Shown piece by piece: positions 1 to 5,430 of a DNA stretch of 6,006 nucleotides. Source of the stretch: Spirochaetales bacterium. GTDB lineage: Bacteria; Spirochaetota; Spirochaetia; JABMQR01. Numbering within the stretch: position 1 is the first letter of the stretch; the number at the start of each line of letters is the position of its first letter. The notes under the pieces are model-generated. The model was not told the DNA's origin. It ran no database searches and was given only the letters and a program-made list of their open reading frames with translations. A program made the position numbers and the translations under genes. The stretch covers positions 1-6,006 of the forward strand of contig JAGLNY010000392.1 of assembly GCA_023139255.1 (NCBI GenBank), written 5' to 3'.

Positions 1-107
1 TTGATTTTGAGTAAGAATCAGTAATTCAAAGTTCAATTATGTGAGAAATTGCTTTCTATTAAATTAAAAAACGTGATAAAAGCCTATTATTTATTATAAA
101 TTACGTG

Positions 108-129
108 TATAATCTTTCTTATTAGGAGA
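108..129 (+). promoter_or_regulatory. -10 box and ribosome binding site of the DUF4143 ATPase
   Basis: A perfect TATAAT lies at 108-113 and an AGGAGA Shine-Dalgarno sequence at 124-129, five bases before the ATG at 135. No convincing -35 box is found at 16-18 bp spacing, so the promoter assignment is weak, while the ribosome binding site is clear and fixes the start codon. ATTATA at 93-98 is the inverted complement of the -10 box, which could be chance in such AT-rich DNA. Confidence 0.4.
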
Positions 130-134
130 TTGGA

Positions 135-1481
135 ATGGTCTTTAAACGAAAAATATATGACCAGCTTCTTCTTTGGAAAGAAGAACAGGGGAAGACAGCA
201 CTGCTCATTGAAGGTGCAAGACGTGTTGGGAAAACTACCATTGCAGAAGAGTTTGGTAAAAGAGAATATAGAACATATATTCTAATAGATTTTAGTATTA
301 CTTCTGAGGAGATGAAGTCGATCTTCAGTCAGTATTCATCGAAGCTGGATGATTTTTTCTTTTTCTTAACAACGATAACAGGAATCGAGCTGCACCTGAG
401 AGAAACCCTGATCATCTTCGATGAGGTACAGTTCTTTCCTACAGCTCGGGGTCTCATCAAGCATTTGGTTAAAGATAATCGGTATGACTATATCGAGACT
501 GGCTCCTTACTGTCAATTAAGCAGCATGTGAAAGATATTCTTATCCCGTCAGAAGAGAGAGCCATATCTATGTATCCTTTAGATTTTGAGGAATTCTGCA
601 TCGCTATAGGGCAGGAGACTATCCCTGAAATCATTAAAGATCATTATGAAGCGTTAAAACCGCTTGGGCCTCTCCATTCCCATATCATGAAGATCTTCAG
701 AGAATACGTATTAGTAGGAGGTATGCCTCAGGCAGTTCTTGAATTCCTTGAGACGAACGACTATACAAGAGTAGATAGAATCAAGCGTGATATCCTGAGA
801 TTATATCGAAACGATATTGCAAAATATGCAAAGGGATATGAATCTAAGGTTCTGCGGATCTATGATGATATCCCTTCCCAACTTTCTAAGCATGAGAAGA
901 AATTCAGACTTTCTGCAATTTCCAAACATGCTCGTTTTAGAGATTATGAAGATGCGTTTATGTGGCTGAAAGAAGCGATGATTGTCAATATATGTTTTAA
1001 TGCTGATGATCCTCAAATTGGCTTAACCCTATATAAAGATCGACTCACATTAAAACTCTATATGGCTGATACAGGCCTTCTTATCAGTCATGCATACGAT
1101 ATGACCGGACAGATGCACCAGGAGATTGCAGAGAAGATCGTAGCAGATAGATTAGAGGCAAATCATGGAATGATTTTTGAGAATATCGTGGCTCAGATGT
1201 TACAAGTGAAGAATAGGAAACTCTATTTCTACTCTAGAAAAGATAATGTCGATAGTCAGAATACGATGGAAATAGATTTTATGATCATTGACCCGAACAA
1301 TCCCACGAAAATATCTCCTGTAGAAGTAAAGTCAGGGAAACGATACACAGCCTCTTCCATAGTTAAATTCAAACGAAAGTTCAGACCAAAGATCGGCCAG
1401 AGTTTTCTATTACATACAAAAGATCTCTTGATAAAAGATAATGTTCATTATCTTCCGGTCTATATGACGATGTGCTTATAA
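135..1481 (+). CDS. AAA_14/DUF4143-family ATPase with C-terminal nuclease-like segment
   Basis: Predicted cytoplasmic P-loop ATPase of 448 residues, a normal full length for the AAA_14 plus DUF4143 architecture. The Walker A motif is GARRVGKT at residues 27-34. The Walker B motif is LIIFDEVQ at 92-99 with D96 and E97. A sensor-like strand ending in ETGS is at 121-124, and the FREYVLVGGMPQAV block at 188-201 is the usual entry to DUF4143. Near the C-terminus, MEIDFMI (378-384) followed by PVEVKSG (395-401) gives the D...ExK pattern of a PD-(D/E)XK fold, with D381, E397 and K399 as candidate metal-site residues. The family is widespread and often present in many paralogues. Its biological role is unsettled; links to mobile elements, toxin-antitoxin loci or defence have been suggested. 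The start is supported by AGGAGA at 124-129. A dispersed repeat begins at the last base of the stop codon. The gene appears intact. Function beyond ATPase is not inferred. Confidence 0.93.
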   Translation: MVFKRKIYDQLLLWKEEQGKTALLIEGARRVGKTTIAEEFGKREYRTYILIDFSITSEEMKSIFSQYSSKLDDFFFFLTTITGIELHLRETLIIFDEVQFFPTARGLIKHLVKDNRYDYIETGSLLSIKQHVKDILIPSEERAISMYPLDFEEFCIAIGQETIPEIIKDHYEALKPLGPLHSHIMKIFREYVLVGGMPQAVLEFLETNDYTRVDRIKRDILRLYRNDIAKYAKGYESKVLRIYDDIPSQLSKHEKKFRLSAISKHARFRDYEDAFMWLKEAMIVNICFNADDPQIGLTLYKDRLTLKLYMADTGLLISHAYDMTGQMHQEIAEKIVADRLEANHGMIFENIVAQMLQVKNRKLYFYSRKDNVDSQNTMEIDFMIIDPNNPTKISPVEVKSGKRYTASSIVKFKRKFRPKIGQSFLLHTKDLLIKDNVHYLPVYMTMCL

Positions 1482-1550
1482 CTATTCCGGGTACCGGGAA
1501 CATTTCCCACAAAAGAGCATATTTTCTGGGGGAGTGGGGTGGTAAGTGTA
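1481..1550 (+). repeat. Cassette-end repeat, unit A (GGGTGG hairpin repeat)
   Basis: The unit starts with ACTATTCCGGGTACCGGGAA at the last base of the ATPase stop codon. It continues into an imperfect hairpin: CCCACAAAA (1506-1514) against TTTTCTGGG (1522-1530), with one C-C mismatch, a 7-base loop and further T-G and T-A pairs outside. A G-rich tail containing GGGGTGG follows. The front part recurs at 4028-4047 right after the antitoxin stop codon, and the hairpin plus G-rich tail recurs at 1576-1620. The hairpin is not followed by a T-tract, so it is not a typical intrinsic terminator. It may be a REP-like dispersed element or a recombination site. Confidence 0.6.
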
Positions 1551-1575
1551 TTAGGGGTAAGGGAAAAATAAGCCG

Positions 1576-1620
1576 ATTCCACAAAAACGCACATTTTTGT
1601 GGAAGTATGGGTGGAATGTG
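1576..1620 (+). repeat. Perfect 11-bp hairpin with GGGTGG tail, unit B
   Basis: TTCCACAAAAA at 1577-1587 and TTTTTGTGGAA at 1594-1604 are exact inverted complements around the 6-base loop CGCACA. The G-rich tail that follows (1605-1620) includes GGGTGG. The layout matches unit A: left arm of C/A residues, loop containing GCA, T-rich right arm, then AGT and GGGTGG. The leading CCGGG block of unit A is missing here. Several differences between A and B keep the stem paired, which suggests the secondary structure matters. No gene lies within it. Confidence 0.65.
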
Positions 1621-1740
1621 AATTTTGTTTTTGACAGAATGATTATTTATAGTTGGTTCATTATATGAGCATAATTGAAGCTGCGAACTATTGCTCGTGT
1701 TCCGCTCTATTTCCTTTCATTTAAAAAATCCGGATGAGAA
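1621..1740. other. Non-coding stretch with no recognised feature
   Basis: This is the middle of the 375-base gene-free space between the two ATPases. It contains a good TTGACA at 1631-1636, but no -10 box at suitable spacing (TTATAT at 1661-1666 is 24 bases away). No convincing reading frame, RNA gene or repeat is seen. The rest of the space is taken up by repeat units A and B on the left and the duplicated palindrome on the right. Confidence 0.5.
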
Positions 1741-1784
1741 ATTCTTCCTATGTGGGGTATATTTTGCAAACATAGGAAGAATAA
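1741..1784 (+). repeat. Palindromic 44-bp unit, copy 1, upstream of DUF234 ATPase
   Basis: The arms ATTCTTCCTATGT (1741-1753) and ACATAGGAAGAAT (1770-1782) form a perfect 13-bp inverted repeat around a 16-base centre. The same 44-bp unit recurs at 1813-1856, exactly 72 bp downstream, with 35 of 44 positions identical; most differences are in the centre. The right arm carries AGGAAG (1774-1779), which has Shine-Dalgarno character and stands six bases before a TTG that opens a short reading frame. It may be an operator for a dimeric regulator or a duplicated insertion/recombination site. Confidence 0.75.
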
Positions 1785-1785
1785 G

Positions 1786-1814
1786 TTGACTTTACAGGAT
1801 GATTTGTTTATTAT
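1786..1814 (+). promoter_or_regulatory. Candidate promoter of the DUF234 ATPase
   Basis: TTGACT at 1786-1791 and TATTAT at 1809-1814 are separated by 17 bp, a good sigma-70-type arrangement lying between the two palindromic units. Its -10 box overlaps the left arm of copy 2, so a protein bound to the palindrome would block transcription. A perfect TATAAT at 1821-1826 inside copy 2 is an alternative -10 box, but it has no -35 at proper spacing. Confidence 0.45.
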
Positions 1815-1860
1815 TCTTCCTATAATGGGTAAAAATAGTAAACACAGGAAGAATAAATGA
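1786..1860 (+). CDS. Possible 24-codon leader ORF overlapping the ATPase start
   Basis: A TTG-initiated frame starts six bases after AGGAAG (1774-1779) and runs 24 codons to a TGA at 1858-1860. That stop overlaps the ATPase start in an ATGA arrangement, the classic geometry for translational coupling. An internal ATG at 1825 would give only the basic peptide MGKNSKHRKNK, but without a ribosome binding site. Against it, the TTG coincides with the candidate -35 box, and the frame is short enough to arise by chance. It is listed because both start regions use a Shine-Dalgarno sequence supplied by a copy of the same palindrome. Confidence 0.2.
   Translation: MTLQDDLFIILPIMGKNSKHRKNK
1813..1856 (+). 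repeat. Palindromic 44-bp unit, copy 2, containing the ATPase ribosome binding site
   Basis: The arms TTATTCTTCCT (1811-1821) and AGGAAGAATAA (1846-1856) form a perfect 11-bp inverted repeat that ends at the base before the ATG at 1857. The right arm's AGGAAG (1846-1851) is the ribosome binding site, five bases from the start codon. If a transcript begins upstream of the left arm, the stem would bury this site. If it begins near 1821, the palindrome acts only as DNA. Either way the unit is positioned to control the gene. Confidence 0.75.
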
Positions 1861-3257
1861 ATTTTATTGGAAGAGAGAATGAACTCCAGGCTTTGTCCGG
1901 GTTGAAGTCAAAAAAAAATGCAATTGCAGTCATATATGGAAGACGTCGAATAGGAAAAAGTTTCCTGATTCGTGAATTCCTAAAAAATTCAGAGGCTATC
2001 CATTTTGAAGGACTTGAAGGGCAGTCAAAGAAGCAGCAATTAAAAAATTTTATACTGCAGTTGAACCACCAGACAGATAGTCATTTTGCTCATGTAAAAA
2101 GCTGGTCGGAAGCTTTTTTATATCTGGAAAAAGTATTGAAAGTAAAACCTGCATGGATTGTACTGGATGAATTTCAGTGGATGGGGAATTATCGATCAGA
2201 AATTGTTTCAGAATTGAAAATGGTTTGGGATCAATATCTTTCCCATATTCCAAATGTATCACTTATCCTGTGCGGATCAATCGCCTCTTTTATGACCTCA
2301 AAAGTAATTAAATCGAAATCCATGTATGGCCGTACAGATAAGATTATTCATTTAAAAGAATTCAATCTTAGTGAAAGCAGAAAAATGGTACCTGCATATG
2401 GTATTCAGGAATTACTTGATGCTCAAATGATATTTGGAGGGGTTCCCAAATACCTTGAGTTAGTAAGAGATTTTCCTTCACTCTATACAGCAATAGATGA
2501 ACTTGGATTTAAAGAAAATGGTTATTTTGTAAACGAGTTTGATCGTATTTTTGTAAGTCATTTTGGACAAAATGAAGATTACAAAAAGATTATCGATGCC
2601 CTTGCAAAACATCCCTATGGTCTCTTTCGAAAGGAGATAATTCAAGAAAGCGGCATTGATGCTGGTGGGGGGCTATCAAACCATCTGAAAAACCTTGAAT
2701 CGGCAGGATTTATCAGCATTATTCACCCTGTCGACAAATCAGTAAACACACATATTTTGAAATACTATTTATCTGATGCATACCTAAGTTTTTATTATGC
2801 ATTCATCAAACCAAATAAAGCTCAAATAAGCAGGGGTCCCTCATTAACTTTCAGTGCCCTGGCACAACAAGGATCCTTTCACAACTGGAGAGGCCGGGCA
2901 TTTGAACGTCTCTGTCAACAGCATTCCACTAAAATTGCTGAAATCCTTGGTTTTCCTGGAATAAATTATCGGATGGGACCTTATTTCCGTGCCCCAAAAG
3001 AGAGAACTCCAGGCATTCAAATAGATATTATCTTCGACCGTGACGATAATGTGTTAACTCTGTGTGAATTAAAAACAAGCAGGTCATTGATTGGCACAGA
3101 AGTTATTGATGAGATAGAACACAAGAAAGAAATGTTAAAAATCACTTATCCTCGACATACAATTCAACCTGTTCTTATATATGATGGAAGGATCTCGAAT
3201 GATTTGATGAATTCGCCTTATATATACAAGAAAATTAATGCTGTGGAATTAATATGA
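1857..3257 (+). CDS. ATPase_2/DUF234-family ATP-binding protein
   Basis: Predicted cytoplasmic STAND-like/archaeal-type ATPase of 466 residues, full length for the ATPase_2 plus DUF234 architecture. The N-terminal MNFIGRENEL is the family's usual opening and supports the start. Walker A is GRRRIGKS (28-35), Walker B is AWIVLDEFQW (99-108; D104, E105), and sensor 1 is LILCGS (136-141). GGVPKYL at 194-200 closes the ATPase part. Residues about 240-290 look like a winged helix (KHPYGLFRKEIIQESG, then LSNHLKNLESAGFI). The C-terminal DUF234 part has RGRAFE (345-350), QIDIIF (388-393; D390) and CELKTS (403-408; E404, K406), a PD-(D/E)XK-like set. These proteins are often multicopy in anaerobes and archaea, and their substrate is unknown. 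The start lies flush against a duplicated palindrome that holds its ribosome binding site. No frameshift is visible. Confidence 0.93.
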   Translation: MNFIGRENELQALSGLKSKKNAIAVIYGRRRIGKSFLIREFLKNSEAIHFEGLEGQSKKQQLKNFILQLNHQTDSHFAHVKSWSEAFLYLEKVLKVKPAWIVLDEFQWMGNYRSEIVSELKMVWDQYLSHIPNVSLILCGSIASFMTSKVIKSKSMYGRTDKIIHLKEFNLSESRKMVPAYGIQELLDAQMIFGGVPKYLELVRDFPSLYTAIDELGFKENGYFVNEFDRIFVSHFGQNEDYKKIIDALAKHPYGLFRKEIIQESGIDAGGGLSNHLKNLESAGFISIIHPVDKSVNTHILKYYLSDAYLSFYYAFIKPNKAQISRGPSLTFSALAQQGSFHNWRGRAFERLCQQHSTKIAEILGFPGINYRMGPYFRAPKERTPGIQIDIIFDRDDNVLTLCELKTSRSLIGTEVIDEIEHKKEMLKITYPRHTIQPVLIYDGRISNDLMNSPYIYKKINAVELI

Positions 3258-3393
3258 TGATGTCTGGTTTTCGACAGGAACTACCGACAGGAAAATATAA
3301 TGATATACCCGTACACGTCATACCAAACCCATAGATGCCAAAAATGAAGAAAAAGCAAATAATCCTCTCAAAGCGGTTTTTTCTATAAGAATC

Positions 3394-3422
3394 TTGACAC
3401 GCATACGTCATTGGCTTATATT
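3394..3422 (+). promoter_or_regulatory. Strong sigma-70-type promoter of the toxin-antitoxin pair
   Basis: TTGACA at 3394-3399 and TATATT at 3417-3422 are separated by 17 bp. Transcription would be expected to start at about 3428-3429, which is the ATG of the toxin, and no Shine-Dalgarno sequence precedes that ATG. The toxin message may therefore be leaderless. TGAC (3395-3398) and GTCA (3407-3410) form a short inverted pair in the spacer. TACACGTCAT at 3312-3321 resembles CATACGTCAT at 3402-3411, so these may be antitoxin operator half-sites. Confidence 0.6.
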
Positions 3423-3427
3423 TAGTT

Positions 3428-3748
3428 ATGACATTTATCGAAACACCTATTTTTACAAAACGTATTAAGGCATTGATTTCTGATGAAGAGTATAGATTAT
3501 TTCAGCACTCGCTGATTCTTAGACCTTCTTCAGGAAAAGTTATTACTAATGGCGGTGGATTAAGAAAAGCTCGTTTGGGTACTGCTGGTTCAGGGAAAAG
3601 AGGTGGTTTAAGAATTATCTATTTCTGTGATGTCGAAAAAGATACCATTTATTTACTGTTGATTTATAAGAAAAATGAGCAGGAAAATCTAACATCAAAT
3701 CAATTAAAAATATTGAGAAATGTTATGAAGGAGTATTTACATGAATAA
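3428..3748 (+). CDS. higB: HigB/RelE-family toxin (HigB2-like)
   Basis: Predicted ribosome-dependent mRNA interferase of 106 residues, close to the length of Vibrio cholerae HigB2. The pattern matches that family: IETPIFTKRI near the N-terminus, NGGGLRKARLG (41-51), the basic KRGGLRIIYF block (57-66) that carries conserved active-site-type basic residues, and LLLIYKKNEQENLT (76-89) near the end. HigB2-type toxins cleave messages in the ribosomal A site and are neutralised by the downstream antitoxin. Its last 8 bases overlap the antitoxin gene, so the two are co-translated. The promoter lies so close that the start appears leaderless, with no ribosome binding site visible. The start is kept because the N-terminal residues fit the family. 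No inactivating change is seen. Confidence 0.92.
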   Translation: MTFIETPIFTKRIKALISDEEYRLFQHSLILRPSSGKVITNGGGLRKARLGTAGSGKRGGLRIIYFCDVEKDTIYLLLIYKKNEQENLTSNQLKILRNVMKEYLHE

Positions 3749-4028
3749 TAATGATTTTAACGATCTTGTTGATAGTATTAAGCAGGCTGGTGAAATAAAA
3801 ACAGGAAGTATGAAGCCCGAAAGAATTTTCCATTTTAATCCTATCGATATAAAAAAGATCAGAGAAAAATTGCATAAGTCTCAAACTGAGTTCGCTATTA
3901 TGATTGGTATCAGCGTTGGTACTTTACGGAACTGGGAACAGGGAAGGAGATATCCGGAAGGACCTGCAAGAGCACTTCTCCAGATTGCAGCATCAAACCC
4001 GGAAGTTTTTGAAAAAGTTCTAGTCTGA
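3741..4028 (+). CDS. higA: HigA/NadS-family antitoxin with HTH_XRE domain
   Basis: Predicted DNA-binding antitoxin of 95 residues. Residues 1-30 are polar and probably flexible, as in HigA2, where this tail wraps the toxin. Residues about 37-71 form an XRE/Cro-type helix-turn-helix, recognised from IKKIREKLHKSQTEFAIMIG and the typical TLRNWEQGRRYPEG turn at 61-74. It should neutralise HigB and repress the shared promoter upstream. AAGGAG at 3728-3733, seven bases before the ATG, is a strong ribosome binding site, much better than that of the toxin, and would favour antitoxin excess. The start lies inside the end of the toxin gene (8-base overlap). A cassette-end repeat begins right at the stop codon. 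Confidence 0.93.
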   Translation: MNNNDFNDLVDSIKQAGEIKTGSMKPERIFHFNPIDIKKIREKLHKSQTEFAIMIGISVGTLRNWEQGRRYPEGPARALLQIAASNPEVFEKVLV

Positions 4029-4083
4029 CTATCCCGGGACCAGGAACGATTTGCAAGTTTGAGCAAGTTTGGGGTGGGTGTGT
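4028..4083 (+). repeat. Cassette-end repeat, unit C, diverged copy
   Basis: Starting at the last base of the antitoxin stop codon, ACTATCCCGGGACCAGGAAC aligns with ACTATTCCGGGTACCGGGAAC of unit A at 1481-1501, allowing a gap. The following ATTT, GAGCA, TTT and GGGGTGGG elements also keep the order seen in unit A. The hairpin has decayed: both arms now read GCAAGTTTG as a direct repeat (4053-4061 and 4063-4071). Together with unit A this marks the 3' ends of two separate gene modules. Confidence 0.55.
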
Positions 4084-4150
4084 TGAGTAAAGTATTCCGC
4101 AAGGTATTGTTTTGTTTCATGAAGCAGTAAAAACAGCACTGAAATTTTTT

Positions 4151-4777
4151 AATTAATATATTTTTTCGTTTGAATATTTTCAAAGCCATTACCCATGACA
4201 GCGTTGATACAATGAGAAAGAGAAACACTCTCCACCCTGTTAAACCGAATCCCGGAGCGCTAAAATTTGTATCCATCCAAGTGAAGGGACTGATATATCC
4301 CACGGCTTTAGCCAGTGGAGATAGGGAAGCGGCCATGTTTGAGAGAGAATTAAGAAAATAGAAGAAAAAAACCATTCCCAGTGCAGCTCCCAGAACAGAT
4401 TGACCCCGTTTCATCAGCAGGGATAAAAGGAGTACCAGCGAGCCTATAGAGAGAATAAGCAAATAGATATATGTGCAGAGTACTAACAGATTTCCTATAC
4501 TGTATTGCCTGAACACCCTCTTTTCCATATCTTCGGGAAGGTCCAGGAGTTTTATAGCTTCTGCCATTGAACCTGGCTCAGAGCGGAACTGATCGAGGGC
4601 AACTGCCGGATCTGCCTGGAAAAACATGATGAATAAATCAGGAGACTGGAAGAAGTCCTTTTTCATTGTATGGTATTCTTCAAGCTCTCCACGGATATTT
4701 TCGAGAAACGTTTCTCTCTCTTCTGCGGGAACGGAGAACAAGAGCATATACGCTTCCGGATTTGTAAGAACCGGTTT
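4151..4777 (-). pseudogene. ABC-2-type transporter permease, C-terminal remnant
   Basis: The C-terminal part of an integral membrane permease. The readable frame begins at 4777, after a TGA at 4780-4778, and its first Met is at 4747. After Met there is a polar stretch (residues 1-80). Hydrophobic segments follow at about 84-111, 117-140 and 171-190. YISPFTWMDT (151-160) and the closing ALKIFKRKNI (188-197) resemble the SPF and FxRRDI blocks that end many ABC-2 permeases. The N-terminal part is gone: the frame is joined out of phase to the truncated ATPase at about 4765-4780. The normal stop is also missing. The frame runs on to 3881 through the repeat and antisense to the antitoxin gene, and that tail has no family character. 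It is almost certainly non-functional. Confidence 0.75.
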
Positions 4778-5069
4778 TCATTCTATCGTAGTAGTTGAGT
4801 TCCGAGGGGATGAAGCCGATTCGTTTTCTCAGTTCCGCTCCCTTTGAAAGAGCGTCTTCACCGAAGAGCCGGACTTGTCCTGATCCGGGGAAAAGAAGTC
4901 CCATAATTATACGGATCGTTGTCGACTTTCCTGCTCCGTTTGGTCCAATAAATCCAAAAACATCGCCTTCCTCGACCGTTAGCGACACCTCCTGGATTCC
5001 CCGTGCTTTACCATAGTTCTTTGTCAGGTTTTCCGTTATCAGAACGGGAACTCGCTGTGCTGGGCTCAT
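4680..5069 (-). pseudogene. ABC transporter ATP-binding protein, 3'-truncated
   Basis: The N-terminal third of an ABC ATPase of an exporter type. ITENLTKNYG (11-20), Walker A GPNGAGKST (42-50) and the Q-loop region IGFIPSELNYYDRM (84-97) are all typical. From about residue 98 the frame is foreign: it is the downstream permease sequence read in the wrong frame, ending at a TGA at 4682-4680. The signature motif (LSGGQ type), Walker B, D-loop and H-switch are absent, so ATP hydrolysis is not possible. The family usually has 230-310 residues. The start is supported by AAGGAG (rc of 5077-5082), seven bases upstream. It lies 28 bp after a TetR-type remnant, consistent with an old regulator-ATPase-permease operon. 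An internal deletion is the simplest explanation. Confidence 0.8.
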
Positions 5070-5097
5070 GTAACAACTCCTTGTATCTTTAAAAAAC

Positions 5098-5400
5098 TCA
5101 TTCTTTAATAATTTTCTCTATAGCGGAATCGAGAAGGAGATCTACAACTTCGGGAAAAACTTCTGCTCCGATATCCTGTTCATGCAGGAAGAGAAAGAAA
5201 ATAGCTCTAAAAACACCAGAGATCATCTGGGGGTTATCGATTTTAAGTTTCCCTTTTTTCCGCCAGATCTCAACAAGCTGCGATGCGAAGTCAATATCTG
5301 CCTCTAAGGCATTTTCCAATTGCTCAGGGGTGAATTTCTGCCAGAGGTATTCAAACTCTTCTTTCCCGAGGAGTCTCCGGACAAAGGGATCGTGATCCAC
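5098..5400 (-). pseudogene. TetR/AcrR-type regulator, C-terminal ligand-binding remnant
   Basis: One hundred helical residues typical of the TetR C-terminal regulatory domain: VRRLLGKEEFEYLWQKFTPE near the start, ALEADIDFASQLVEIWRKKG in the middle, and MISGVFRAIFFLFLHEQ then VVDLLLDSAIEKIIKE at the end. The N-terminal helix-turn-helix is missing; a whole TetR protein has about 190-210 residues. The only start available is a GTG at 5400 with no ribosome binding site. Upstream the same frame reads ten codons back to the TAA of the DUF6326 gene, so the 5' half was probably lost in a deletion that joined the two. Its place just before the ABC genes suggests it once controlled them. Family assignment is from overall pattern, since the diagnostic HTH is gone. 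Confidence 0.6.
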
Positions 5401-5430
5401 CTGTTTTAGCCATAGGGAATGGTATGATAC

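Noticed and set aside
1481..1620. Repeats A and B as a CRISPR array or tRNA-like RNA
   Set aside because: The units are imperfect and irregularly spaced, with no spacers and no cloverleaf. They fit dispersed hairpin repeats better.
1631..1666. TTGACA as the start of a promoter in the intergenic space
   Set aside because: No -10 box at acceptable spacing; the nearest candidate is 24 bp away.
3272..3301. Direct repeat CGACAGGAA (3272-3280 and 3285-3293) and a TATAAT at 3296-3301
   Set aside because: The two short repeats are close together without further symmetry, and the -10-like box has only a poor -35 (TCGACA, 19 bp away). A much better promoter exists at 3394-3422.
3349..3383. GAAAAAGC ... 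GCGGTTTTTTC as a possible terminator between the DUF234 ATPase and the toxin
   Set aside because: The stem is imperfect, with two unpaired G residues and a 16-base loop, and it is weak and A/T-rich. It is not strong enough to list.
4081..4090. GTTGAGT resembles an integron attC core site (GTTRRRY) at the end of repeat unit C
   Set aside because: There is no matching RYYYAAC at the other end, and units A and B lack the core motif, so an attC array is not supported even though the cassette-like layout invites the idea.
3881..4150. Long minus-strand frame continuing from the permease through the antitoxin region
   Set aside because: Its sequence here is antisense to a clear HTH antitoxin gene and repeat unit C and has no family character. 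It is open only because the permease stop is missing.
4170..4361. Plus-strand 63-codon frame with ATG or TTG start
   Set aside because: It lies opposite the recognisable permease transmembrane segments and has no ribosome binding site or protein-like pattern.
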